Positions 1 through 6,527 are shown, counted from the stretch's first letter. The stretch is DNA of 64,000 nt from Clostridiaceae bacterium (GCA_910575795.1 CAJTGE010000007.1:124226-188225); one strand, 5' to 3'. Notes: generated by a model not told the origin, from the sequence alone. Program-made: numbers and translations.

Positions 1-482
1 TCGCGATGGGCGGCAGCATGACCTTAAAGGAGATGGGGATTTATGAACTTTTGGAGAAGAAAAACGAGGTGATCTGGCATTGGGTTACGCCTGGGGAAGC
101 GGCGCTCAAAAAGGCCAGGGAGGCGCAGATTTATCTGACGAGCGCCAATGCCGCCTCTGAGACAGGGGAGCTGGTCAATATAGACGGGACGGGAAACCGT
201 GTTTCGCAGACCGTGTTTGGGCCGGAGAAGACGTATTTTATTATCGGAAAGAATAAGATCTGCACCGGGTTTGGAACGGCTCTGTGGCGGGCGAAGAACG
301 TCGCAGCGCCGAAGAATGCAGCGCGCCTTCAAGTTGCGACGCCCTGTGCCGCTGCGAATGGGGACAAATGCTATGACTGCAGCAGCCCGGAACGGATCTG
401 CCGTTCCACAGTGATCATTGAGAGACCTTCAAAGGGGATGGAGGTGGAAGTGGTCTTTGTGGACGAGGATCTGGGCTATTGA
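1..482 (+). CDS. LUD-domain protein (LutC/DUF162 family), 5' end cut off by window edge
   Basis: The frame is open to the first base, so the N-terminus lies outside the window. The visible 158 residues carry the LUD-family signature: VNIDGTGNRV followed by FGPEKTYFIIGKNKI. A cysteine-rich C-terminus follows (TPCAAANGDKCYDC, then ERICRS), a pattern common in clostridial members and possibly metal or Fe-S binding. LUD proteins are related to the LutB/LutC proteins of L-lactate oxidation, but stand-alone clostridial members have no proven substrate. The upstream residues GGSMTLKEMGI also fit this family. The CBS-domain gene follows 64 bases downstream on the same strand and may be co-transcribed. 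The family call is firm and the function open. Confidence 0.85.
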   Translation, partial: AMGGSMTLKEMGIYELLEKKNEVIWHWVTPGEAALKKAREAQIYLTSANAASETGELVNIDGTGNRVSQTVFGPEKTYFIIGKNKICTGFGTALWRAKNVAAPKNAARLQVATPCAAANGDKCYDCSSPERICRSTVIIERPSKGMEVEVVFVDEDLGY

Positions 483-546
483 TGCGCGCGCTTTTGACAG
501 GGCGCGCGCAGATGAGGGATTCACAGGCAGCGGAGGATGGCAGCGC

Positions 547-969
547 ATGAATATTTTGTTTTTTCTTACGCCCAAGAGCGAGGTGGCGTACATAAATTGC
601 GATGATACCTTAAGCGAGGCTCTGGAAAAGATGGAGAGCCATCACTATGCGGCGGTGCCGCTTTTGAATCATCAGGGAAAATATATGGGGACTCTGACAG
701 AGGGCGATTTGCTGTGGGGGCTTAAGAGCCTGTATGATTCCCAGAAGGATACAAGGCGCATCCGGATCACGGAGATTCCCAGGCGGCAGGATAACCAGCC
801 GGTTTTGGCAGATGCGGCGATGGAAGATCTGCTCGAAAAGGTGATAAACCAGAATTTCGTGCCGGTGCTTGACGATCACAGATGCTTTATCGGAATCATT
901 ACAAGAAAGGATGTCATTCGGTATCTCTGTAAAAAACAGCAGCCGTATACATTGGCGGAAAAACTGTAA
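547..969 (+). CDS. Tandem CBS-domain protein
   Basis: A 140-residue protein made almost entirely of two CBS motifs. The first lies near residues 8-60 (SEALEKMESHHYAAVPLLN, then GTLTEGDLL) and the second near residues 75-130 (MEDLLEKVINQNFVPVLDD, then GIITRKDVIRYL). CBS pairs bind adenine nucleotides; small stand-alone versions in Firmicutes bind AMP, ATP or c-di-AMP and act as sensors. No enzymatic domain is attached. The frame is open further upstream, but the ATG at 547 begins exactly where family homology begins. A strong terminator follows directly, so this is probably the last gene of a unit with the LUD gene. The ligand cannot be told from sequence. Confidence 0.85.
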   Translation: MNILFFLTPKSEVAYINCDDTLSEALEKMESHHYAAVPLLNHQGKYMGTLTEGDLLWGLKSLYDSQKDTRRIRITEIPRRQDNQPVLADAAMEDLLEKVINQNFVPVLDDHRCFIGIITRKDVIRYLCKKQQPYTLAEKL

Positions 970-997
970 AAGAGTACGGTTCTGTTTTTGATTTGCC

Positions 998-1044
998 GCA
1001 GCCGGGCAGGAGAATAGCGTTTCTCCCTGCCCGGCTGCTTTTTT
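998..1044 (+). terminator. Rho-independent terminator after the CBS gene
   Basis: GCAGCCGGGCAGGAGAA pairs with TTCTCCCTGCCCGGCTGC (one bulged C) around a 6-base loop, followed by six T. It separates the LUD/CBS unit from the cotJ operon. Confidence 0.9.
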
Positions 1045-1124
1045 GCCTGCTCCGGCCGGATCACGCGGCAGGGCGTTCTGACATAGTATAGAGTATAAGT
1101 CAGAAAGGAAAGGTAAATGTAATT

Positions 1125-1778
1125 ATGAATGCTTCAAATTACATGTATTTCAACAGGATGGGATGCGCGGTTCCGGAACAGACGCTGCGCGGGCCCTTTG
1201 GTGCGCAGGCCGCGCCGTGCCGCCGCGAAATGCGCTGTGATATGCCGCCGGCCGGGATCCGTCCATGGCTGGAGCCGTCACAGGTGCAGATGACGGGGAT
1301 TCAGCCGGAGCAGGCGCAGATGGCAGGGACTCAGCCGGAACAGGCGCAGATGACAGGAATCCGGCCGGAACAGGCGCAGGCAGCGAAAGCGCCGCGGCCC
1401 TGGACGGCCGGATTCCTGTCAGGGCAGGTGCAGATGACGGGAATTCAGCCCCCGCAGCAGCAGGCGGCCGAAGCGCAGCAGCAGCCGACCGCGATGCCGG
1501 ATCCGCAGATGCGGTCATTCGCAGCGCAGCCCTCACAGATGGAGGGAATGTGCCTTGGTATGGGAGAGCGGATGTGCCCGGAGCCGGGGGGGATGCCGGA
1601 GGGCTGCTGCGGGGACGGGGATATGCCGTTTTGCGGCCTGGCGGAGCAGTTTCCGGTAGGAATGGGGTATGTTCCGATGCAGAGATGGCAGTCCACCTAC
1701 TCTATGGAAGACGGATTCCGGCGCGGAACCATTTTCCCGGAGCTTGATCTGCCGTTCATGATGGGGAGGTGCATTTGA
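1125..1778 (+). CDS. cotJA: CotJA spore-coat protein with long Q/A-rich repeat extension
   Basis: Only the last ~40 of 217 residues match CotJA: GYVPMQRWQSTYSMEDGFRR, then the family hallmark GTIFPELDLPF. CotJA works with CotJB and CotJC in the inner spore coat made by the mother cell. Typical CotJA is about 80 residues and the paralogue in this window is 60. Here about 140 residues precede the domain, including ten-residue repeats of the form PEQAQMTGIR and Q/A/M/P-rich low-complexity sequence, then a Cys/Met/Gly-rich stretch. The start at 1125 has a GGAAAGG-type site upstream. The stop overlaps the cotJB start by one base (TGATG), indicating translational coupling. Identity is secure from the C-terminus and the operon order; the role of the extension is unknown. 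Confidence 0.85.
   Translation: MNASNYMYFNRMGCAVPEQTLRGPFGAQAAPCRREMRCDMPPAGIRPWLEPSQVQMTGIQPEQAQMAGTQPEQAQMTGIRPEQAQAAKAPRPWTAGFLSGQVQMTGIQPPQQQAAEAQQQPTAMPDPQMRSFAAQPSQMEGMCLGMGERMCPEPGGMPEGCCGDGDMPFCGLAEQFPVGMGYVPMQRWQSTYSMEDGFRRGTIFPELDLPFMMGRCI
1275..1448 (+). repeat. 30-bp tandem repeat inside cotJA
   Basis: Units begin at 1275, 1305, 1335 and (partial) 1365, with a further diverged copy at about 1422-1448. Each encodes a ten-residue block such as PEQAQMAGTQ. The unit length is a multiple of three, so copy-number change would lengthen or shorten the protein without frameshift. Confidence 0.85.
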
Positions 1779-2026
1779 TGAATGAAAGCATGATTATGAA
1801 ACAGCTTAACGAGGCCAGCTTCGCAATGGATGATGTCCTTTTATACCTGGATACCCATCCGAACGACAGGGATGCGCTGAATTATTACCATCAGGCGGCC
1901 GCCATGAGGCGGGAGGCAATGGACGCGTATGAGGCCCTGTGCGGCCCTCTGATGGTGGATGCGGTGAAGAGCTTGGATGAATGGACATGGCTGACCGATC
2001 GGTGGCCGTGGGAAGGGGAGGCATAA
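1778..2026 (+). CDS. cotJB: CotJB spore-coat protein
   Basis: An 82-residue protein matching CotJB: LNEASFAMDDVLLYLDTHP near the N-terminus and a Trp-rich end (WTWLTDRWPWEGEA). The paralogue at 28.0-28.3 kb has the same pattern (SFTLNDLTLYLDTHP, ending APWEGG). CotJB is needed with CotJA and CotJC for assembly of this inner-coat subcomplex. The ATG at 1778 follows GGGAGG by eight bases and overlaps the cotJA stop. The cotJC start lies three bases after the stop. Sporulation-time expression is inferred from the family; I could not identify a convincing mother-cell sigma promoter upstream of the operon. Confidence 0.92.
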   Translation: MNESMIMKQLNEASFAMDDVLLYLDTHPNDRDALNYYHQAAAMRREAMDAYEALCGPLMVDAVKSLDEWTWLTDRWPWEGEA

Positions 2027-2029
2027 TCT

Positions 2030-2305
2030 ATGTGGAGATATGAAAAACGCTTACAGTATCCGGTCAATATTACCCAGCCGAATCCGAAGATGGCACAGTT
2101 CATCATGAGCCAGTACGGCGGCCCGGATGGGGAGATAGGCGCTTCGATGCGCTATCTCTCCCAGCGGTATACCATGCCGTTTAAGGTGCAGAAGGGCCTC
2201 CTGACAGATATCGGTACAGAGGAGCCGGTGCGGCCGCCGGGCGGCGCTTTGTTACGCATTACGCGCCTGCGGGCGAGGCGTCTTCTCTGCGGAAAGACCA
2301 TCTGA
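2030..2305 (+). pseudogene. cotJC: cotJC N-terminal half, interrupted by a recombinase element (gene in two pieces)
   Basis: CotJC is a Mn-catalase-like inner-coat protein. From the ATG at 2030 (good GGGGAGG site) the frame runs through MWRYEKRLQYPVNITQPNPK and FIMSQYGGPDGEIGASMRYL, matching the intact paralogue, up to LTDIGTEE at codons 58-65. The sequence then departs from the family: the next ~26 codons read PVRPPGGAL... into the element and stop at 2305. The missing remainder, starting LAHMEIV, resumes in the matching frame at 5040. The break falls inside the metal-binding segment TEELAHME, so the half-protein cannot be a catalase. It is scored as a pseudogene only in the unrearranged state: joining 2030-2212 to 5028-5450 gives an uninterrupted 201-residue CotJC. 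Confidence 0.92.
2213..2225 (+). repeat. Left attachment core of the cotJC element
   Basis: GGTACAGAGGAGC at the left boundary is repeated as GGTACGGAGGAGC at 5028-5040, in direct orientation, with one mismatch. The mismatch is the third base of a Thr codon (ACA/ACG), so recombination anywhere in the core restores the same protein. Confidence 0.85.
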
Positions 2306-3842
2306 CCGCAAGGTTCTTCAGCACGATTTCAATATGCCCCGGATCCCGGACCACGATTTGCTCGATGAGGTTTCGGTAAAACGGATCATCCTGCTCCCCG
2401 CCGGCGATCAGGCTCTGAATGAAAGACGGTATGCGCGCGCTTTCATCCTCCTGCAAGCGGCTGCGCCTGTGTCCGCTCTGTAACCGGTATTCAAGCCGTT
2501 CCCGCTCCTGCTCAAATTCCTCTGCCTTCTGAAGATATTCGCTTTTTTCGATGGCCTGTTCCAGATAAAGCTCAAGCAGCCGGGCCTTTTTTTGCGCCAG
2601 GATGTGAAGCAGCCGTCCGGCGTCATCGGGACAGAAGCCGGCCGGGGGACAGGCGGGCGCGGGCGCTGCCGTGTTCAGCGAGGCGTTTACGACCGAGATC
2701 AGCTCCGCGACCGCGGGATCCGTGTCCATGCCCAGGTAAGCCAGTATCTGTTGTATCATGGAGAGGATGGCCTCTTCCTTTAGCTGGAGATGGATATCGC
2801 AGCCGGAGTATTCCCCGGCGGGAGAGGGCTTTCGCGTGCCGTGGCGGACCGCCTCGCGGCAGCGCCACACCCGTTTTTTGGTCCCGTCCCGGCTTTTTCT
2901 CACGCGCGCCACAAAACGGGAGCCGCACAGGCCGCATTCGATTTTTCCGGAAAAGGCGTGGCAGCCGCTGTACCGGGCCTTTTGGCCGCAGGAGCGGCTA
3001 CGGCGCGCCAGCTCGCTCTGCGCCGCGTTAAAGACCTCGCGGCTGACGATCGGCTCGTGGTGATCCTGCAGCGCGACGAACGCCTCCCTGCCGCGGTTGT
3101 ATTCCTTTTTGTGGGACAGGTAATCAGGGGTAAAGGTCTTTTTCTGGACGAGATCGCCGCAGTATTTTTCATTGCGCAGAATGCGCAGGATCGCGGTATG
3201 GCTCCAGCGGGCCGCACGCGACGGCGCAGGGATGCCGGCCTCCTCAAGCTCCCTGGCGATGACAGAGGATCCCTTTCCCTCATCCAGGAACTTGTAAAAC
3301 ACCGAGCGGACCACCGCAGCGCCGTCCTCATCGATGCGCAGGCGTCCGTTATGTACGTCATAGCCCAGCAGGCTGTGTCCGAAGACGACCCCCTGCTCCA
3401 TGCGGCGGCGCTGGCCCCATTTAACCCGCTCGGAGGTTTTCCGGCTTTCTTCCTGCGCGATGGAGGACATGATGGTAAGCCTCAGCTCCGCGTCCGGCTC
3501 CAGGGTATTGATATGGTCATTCACAAAAAGAACCCCGATGCCAAGACGCTTGAGCTCTCTGGTGTACTGGAGCGTGTCTACCGTATTGCGCGCGAAGCGG
3601 CTGACCTCCTTTGTGATGATAAAATCAAAGGAGGCGGCCCTGGCATCCTCTATCATACGGTTAAAGGCGTCCCGGCCCCGCGTGCTGGTGCCGGAGATCC
3701 CCTCGTCCGCGTATACGTCAAACAATTCCCAATCCGGATTGCGCTCAATGCATTCCCTGAAATAGCGTTTCTGGCTCTCAAAGGAATTGGCCTGATCCTC
3801 CTTATCCGTGGACACCCGGCAATAAGCAGCAACGCGTTTCAC
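2259..3842 (-). CDS. Large serine recombinase (SpoIVCA-like) of the cotJC element
   Basis: 527 residues. The N-terminal resolvase domain has the catalytic serine at residue 11 in YCRVSTD, then YADEGISGTSTRGR near 44-57 and SRFARNTVDT at 81-90 with the conserved arginines. A Recombinase domain follows (GYDVHNGRLRIDEDGAAVVR, RILRNEKYCGD), then a zinc-ribbon segment (IECGLCGSRF with later cysteines) and a charged helical, probably coiled-coil region before the C-terminus. This is the domain order of integrases that excise skin elements and Tn4451-type elements. The gene ends about 35 bp from the left attachment core. It starts four bases inside the small upstream ORF, so the two are likely coupled. 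Recombination between 2213-2225 and 5028-5040 is its inferred reaction. Confidence 0.93.
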   Translation of the reverse strand: MKRVAAYCRVSTDKEDQANSFESQKRYFRECIERNPDWELFDVYADEGISGTSTRGRDAFNRMIEDARAASFDFIITKEVSRFARNTVDTLQYTRELKRLGIGVLFVNDHINTLEPDAELRLTIMSSIAQEESRKTSERVKWGQRRRMEQGVVFGHSLLGYDVHNGRLRIDEDGAAVVRSVFYKFLDEGKGSSVIARELEEAGIPAPSRAARWSHTAILRILRNEKYCGDLVQKKTFTPDYLSHKKEYNRGREAFVALQDHHEPIVSREVFNAAQSELARRSRSCGQKARYSGCHAFSGKIECGLCGSRFVARVRKSRDGTKKRVWRCREAVRHGTRKPSPAGEYSGCDIHLQLKEEAILSMIQQILAYLGMDTDPAVAELISVVNASLNTAAPAPACPPAGFCPDDAGRLLHILAQKKARLLELYLEQAIEKSEYLQKAEEFEQERERLEYRLQSGHRRSRLQEDESARIPSFIQSLIAGGEQDDPFYRNLIEQIVVRDPGHIEIVLKNLAVRWSFRREDASPAGA

Positions 3843-4027
3843 AGGCCGCCCCGTTCCCGCCTGCTCAGTTCGCCCAAGCAGGCGCCGTACTGCTCCTGCG
3901 TCAGCATGGCGTGCGACAGCAGGGAAATAAGGATACTGCGCTGGAAATGGGATATAAACGCCCCGCGCTGCGCCTCTTTAAGCGCCGGCATTTCGGTAAA
4001 ATCCGCTACAAAGCTCTGTGTCTGCAT
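3839..4027 (-). CDS. Small ORF coupled to the recombinase; candidate directionality factor
   Basis: A 62-residue protein starting MQTQSFVADF and ending SRRERGGL. The ATG at 4027 has GGGAGG eight bases upstream. Its stop overlaps the recombinase start (ATGA), so the pair is probably made together. The middle (ISHFQRSILISLLSHAMLTQEQYGACLGEL) looks like a short helix-turn-helix or SHOCT-like amphipathic module, but I cannot assign a family with certainty. Serine integrases need a small recombination directionality factor to excise, and this is the only small gene in the element, so it is the natural candidate. That function is inference from position and size. Confidence 0.65.
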   Translation of the reverse strand: MQTQSFVADFTEMPALKEAQRGAFISHFQRSILISLLSHAMLTQEQYGACLGELSRRERGGL

Positions 4028-4094
4028 TGATAAAACCTCCCAAAACAGTGTATTTCGGGAGGCTTGTTGATTATACATGTATGCAGCAAAGCGC

Positions 4095-4493
4095 CTACGC
4101 CTGTTTTAAGAAAGCGCCCAGCTTCTTGTCTTCTGTGCGGATGTGAGTGATAAGGACGCCGATATGGCCGTTGAGCCTGCCCAGCTCCGCCACAGTGGGG
4201 CCGGCCGGCGATATACTCGATGTGATGTCGCGCAGCGTCTTCTTATACTGCGTGTGGAACGCCCTGTGCGGGACAATGCCGGGATAACGGCTCTGTTGCT
4301 GGAGCTGCTCCTCGTGTGAAAAGTGCTGCTCCACGTAGTTGTTGAGGAATTTGATTGTGGGCTCCATCGAAGCGCGGCCCTGCCCCTTGCTGCAGGCGTC
4401 AAGCAGCTGGTTGACGGCCTTGAGAAGATCGCGGTGCTCCTTGTCAATGATCGCGTTCCCTGTTTCGAGATCCTTTGTTAATTCATATCTCAT
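4095..4493 (-). CDS. Bacteriohemerythrin carried inside the element
   Basis: A single-domain hemerythrin of 132 residues with the full set of di-iron ligands: H20 (DKEHRDLL), H57 and E61 (HFSHEE), H76 and H80 (HRAFH), and H117 with D122 (HIRTED). Bacteriohemerythrins bind O2 reversibly at a non-heme di-iron site and in anaerobes are thought to buffer or sense oxygen. The start at 4493 has AGGAGG nine bases upstream. A TATAAT-like -10 (complement of 4595-4600) lies about 100 bases upstream, without a clear -35. It is transcribed in the same direction as the two recombination genes and probably forms one unit with them. Its presence beside an interrupted peroxide-detoxifying coat gene is notable, but no functional link is shown. 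Confidence 0.9.
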   Translation of the reverse strand: MRYELTKDLETGNAIIDKEHRDLLKAVNQLLDACSKGQGRASMEPTIKFLNNYVEQHFSHEEQLQQQSRYPGIVPHRAFHTQYKKTLRDITSSISPAGPTVAELGRLNGHIGVLITHIRTEDKKLGAFLKQA

Positions 4494-4645
4494 GATTTGT
4501 TGCCTCCTGTAGGATAATTCTGCCAGAGCCCGGCCGGCAGGGCAGAACTCTGACGGTGGTTCACAATTTCCTTTATTTGGGAATCATTAAGGTGATTATA
4601 CACAAAATATGGTATAATGTCCAGAGGGATTGCGGTGGTTTTGCC

Positions 4646-4807
4646 AGAGCGTGTTTGAAAATTGCTTTCTGGCAGCTGTGCGTGCCACTTTGTGGGAGAT
4701 TTGGGCCAAATGAACGCGGCGCAGCGGGCTGCGTTAAGTGAATTTGGCCCAAATATACCGCGAAGTGGCGCGTGCAGATGCCAGGAATGAATTTTCAAAC
4801 ACGCTCT
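4646..4807. repeat. Large imperfect inverted repeat 1 in the element
   Basis: Arms of about 65 bp (4646-4711 and 4742-4807) are inverted copies with scattered mismatches. The outer ends are GAGCGTGTTTGAAAATT and AATTTTCAAACACGCTC; the inner ends are ATTTGGGCCAAAT and ATTTGGCCCAAAT. No coding frame is supported. It resembles a MITE- or REP-type folded element. Confidence 0.85.
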
Positions 4808-4970
4808 AGTACAGCATTGCATTAATTCGCGAGTAAACAGCACTCGCTATCCGCGCCCTCTGCACGCCTGCGAAGCTAGCCGTAGGCTCCACTACGCCGT
4901 CGCTTCGCAGACGCACAGATGACACGAATATCAAGCGCTTTTTACTCGCGAATTAATGCAACGCTGTACT
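4808..4970. repeat. Large inverted repeat 2, abutting repeat 1
   Basis: Arms 4808-4837 and 4941-4970 match at 29 of 30 positions (outer ends AGTACAGCATTGCATTAATT and AATGCAACGCTGTACT). A second inner stem, CTGCGAAGC at 4868-4876 with GCTTCGCAG at 4902-4910, makes a nested cruciform-capable structure. A diverged relative of the repeat 1/repeat 2 junction occurs at 39352-39420 (CAAATACGCTCCAGTACAG), so this is a dispersed element. Confidence 0.85.
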
Positions 4971-5027
4971 AGGATTTGTTGCCACTGACAGGCAGTATTC
5001 CGCGAGGGCCATTTTGGTCCGTCTGCA

Positions 5028-5040
5028 GGTACGGAGGAGC
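5028..5040 (+). repeat. Right attachment core of the cotJC element
   Basis: GGTACGGAGGAGC, matching the left core at 2213-2225 except for one synonymous base. The cotJC frame continues from here as GTEELAHME. Confidence 0.85.
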
Positions 5041-5450
5041 TGGCCCACATGGAAATCGTGGCGGCGATTATCCAGCAGCTCACGCGGGGGCTGACCGCGG
5101 AGCAGATCGCAGAATCCGGCCTGGGCCCGTACTATATTGACCACACGGCCGGGATCTGGCCGCAGGCGGCGGGAGGGATCCCCTTTAATGCGTGTGAATT
5201 CCAGTCCAAGGGAGATGCGATAACGGATCTGTATGAGGATATGGCAGCAGAGCAGAAAGCAAGAAGCACATACGAAAATATCCTCCGCGTCGTAAAGGAT
5301 CCGGATGTCTGCGATCCGATCCGCTATCTGAGAGAGCGGGAGATTGTCCATTTCCAGCGCTTTGGGGAAGCGATGCGCAATCTTCAGGATCAGCTCGACC
5401 GCAAGAACTTCTATGCCTTTAACGTGGAATTTGACAAGATGAGCCGCTGA
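5028..5450 (+). pseudogene. cotJC: cotJC C-terminal half, downstream of the element
   Basis: From the right core the frame reads GTEELAHMEIVAAIIQQLTR and continues without a stop through YYIDHTAGIWPQAAGGIPFN, AEQKARSTYENILRVVKDPD and REREIVHFQRFGEA to a normal C-terminus at 5450. These segments carry the remaining Mn-catalase ligands (E and H of EELAHME, E of QKARSTYE, H of IVHFQRF) and align along their length with the intact paralogue at 27.4-28.0 kb. No start codon with a ribosome site exists at its beginning; the ATG at 5049 is an internal Met of the family. It is therefore expressed as functional protein only after the element is removed. The absence of any stop or frameshift in 140 codons suggests it is still under selection. 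Confidence 0.92.
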
Positions 5451-5509
5451 CCGGCCGCCGCTTTAGGCGCCGGGAGCTGCAGCGGCGTAAAACACAGGAG
5501 AATAAGTAT

Positions 5510-6226
5510 ATGGAATACAATGTGAAACTGTCCCGCCCGTATATCCGCATCCGCCGTCCGGATGGGATCTCCTTTGGCGGGAGCCAGGAATGGTTTGAGG
5601 AGAAGACGATCCGCGACTTCGGGTGCGGGCTTATAGGGGCGGCAGACGTATTATTATATGTAAGCCGCCCCGCGCAGGCGGGAGAGGAGAGCCGGAATGC
5701 GGCGTCCGGGGAAGAGGGGACGCCGGAAATCCCATATGAAGAGTATGGCCGGCATGTGGCGGCGCTTAAGCGGCATTTTCCCATCATCCCGGGATTTGGG
5801 ATGCCGGGATGGTTTTTGTCTGTGGGCTTTAACATCATCTTCAGACGGCAGAAGAGCCCGTACCGGGCGAGATGGGGGATTCCGCACAGGCGGCTTTTCA
5901 GCTCCATTGCGGAAATGCTGAGGCAGGATATCCCGGTCATCCTGTCGGCGGGCCCCCATTTTCCCAGGTTCTGGGGAAAAGAGGGCCTGACCCTGTACCG
6001 CGAGGCCGCGGACAAGACCATGCTGCCCGCGGCGAAAACCAGGGCCCACTATGTCATCGTGACCGGCATGGCCGGCGAATGGATGCGGATTTCCTCGTGG
6101 GGGAGGATGTATTATATCCGGATCTCTGAATATGAGGAGTATGTGCGGCGCTATAGCAGCCCGCTTTTCAGCAATATCTGTTATATACGCTCCAGGGCCG
6201 CCGGGCAGGGGGGACAAATATCATGA
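5510..6226 (+). CDS. Papain-like (C39-type fold) hypothetical protein next to cotJ
   Basis: 238 residues, start at 5510. I do not recognise a named family. The arrangement FGCGLIGAADVLLY near residue 38 (candidate nucleophile Cys), AHYVIVTGM near residue 180 (candidate His) and ISSWGRMYYI shortly after is the spacing seen in C39-like papain-fold proteins (CGxxA, then HYVVVTG, then a polar residue before WG). No signal peptide or membrane helix is evident. The middle contains a Pro/Gly-rich part (IIPGFGMPGW). The gene starts 60 bases after cotJC in the same direction, which suggests co-expression in the sporulating mother cell. Processing of coat proteins is possible but is speculation; it may be a non-peptidase member. 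Confidence 0.55.
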   Translation: MEYNVKLSRPYIRIRRPDGISFGGSQEWFEEKTIRDFGCGLIGAADVLLYVSRPAQAGEESRNAASGEEGTPEIPYEEYGRHVAALKRHFPIIPGFGMPGWFLSVGFNIIFRRQKSPYRARWGIPHRRLFSSIAEMLRQDIPVILSAGPHFPRFWGKEGLTLYREAADKTMLPAAKTRAHYVIVTGMAGEWMRISSWGRMYYIRISEYEEYVRRYSSPLFSNICYIRSRAAGQGGQIS

Positions 6227-6332
6227 ACTTTTAAGGAAACTTAAAAGAAAACTAAGAGAAAACGTAAGGGAAAGCAGCCCATGGCAGTTTTCCCTCAAAA
6301 AAAGAATATTGTTTAAATTTAAAAATAAAAAA

Positions 6333-6403
6333 AGCAGATAACGGGAGTCGAACCCGCCTTTCCAGCTTGGGAAGCTAGCGTTCTACCGATGAACCATATC
6401 TGC
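6333..6403 (-). tRNA. tRNA-Gly (anticodon CCC)
   Basis: Read on the minus strand, a 71-nt cloverleaf: acceptor GCAGATA/TATCTGC, D-arm TTCATCGGTAGAA, anticodon stem CTAGC/GCTGG around loop TTCCCAA (anticodon CCC), T-arm GGCGGGTTCGACTCCCGTT. CCA is not encoded. It decodes GGG glycine codons. Confidence 0.95.
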
Positions 6404-6413
6404 ACTGAAATAC

Positions 6414-6441
6414 ATTATATCACTAATCGGAAAAAAGTCAA
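6414..6441 (-). promoter_or_regulatory. Promoter of tRNA-Gly
   Basis: On the minus strand TTGACT and TATAAT are separated by 16 bases, ending about ten bases upstream of the mature tRNA. Confidence 0.8.
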
Positions 6442-6486
6442 TGCTTTTTGAAAAGTTTTTCCAGAAAAATTATATTCAAAAACAGG

Positions 6487-6514
6487 TTGCATTTTTCGTT
6501 TTTTCTGTTATAAT
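6487..6514 (+). promoter_or_regulatory. Promoter of tRNA-Pro
   Basis: TTGCAT, 16-base spacer, TATAAT, ending 13 bases upstream of the tRNA. It diverges from the tRNA-Gly promoter. Confidence 0.8.
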
Positions 6515-6527
6515 ATGGTAGTGAACA

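Larger units (their letters stand above)
2213..5040. mobile_element. Skin-like intervening element inserted in cotJC
   Basis: About 2815 bp between two 13-bp near-identical direct repeats splits cotJC exactly in frame. Contents from left: large serine recombinase (minus), small ORF overlapping it (minus), bacteriohemerythrin (minus), then about 530 bp of non-coding DNA dominated by two large inverted repeats. There are no phage structural, conjugation or replication genes. The plan resembles skin elements that interrupt sigK in Bacillus subtilis and Clostridioides difficile and are removed in the mother cell by a serine recombinase. Whether this element is removed on a developmental schedule, or is simply an inserted mobile element, is inference. 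The preserved reading frame on both sides argues for regular or recent excision. Confidence 0.85.

Noticed and set aside
1150..1536. Minus-strand open frame opposite cotJA
   Set aside because: A shadow of the GC-rich tandem repeats; Ala/Ser/Pro-rich, no ribosome site and no family features.
2259..3842. The cotJC recombinase as the invertase for the 40.5-kb promoter
   Set aside because: Large serine recombinases of this type act on directly repeated attachment cores unlike the 26-bp inverted repeats, and no sequence shared between the two sites is seen.
2790..4070. 426-codon open frame on the plus strand
   Set aside because: It is antisense to the serine recombinase, whose resolvase, recombinase and zinc motifs are unmistakable; high GC keeps the opposite strand open.
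4646..4970. Insertion sequence
   Set aside because: The inverted repeats suggest mobility, but there is no transposase gene between or beside them and no clear target duplication; kept as repeats.
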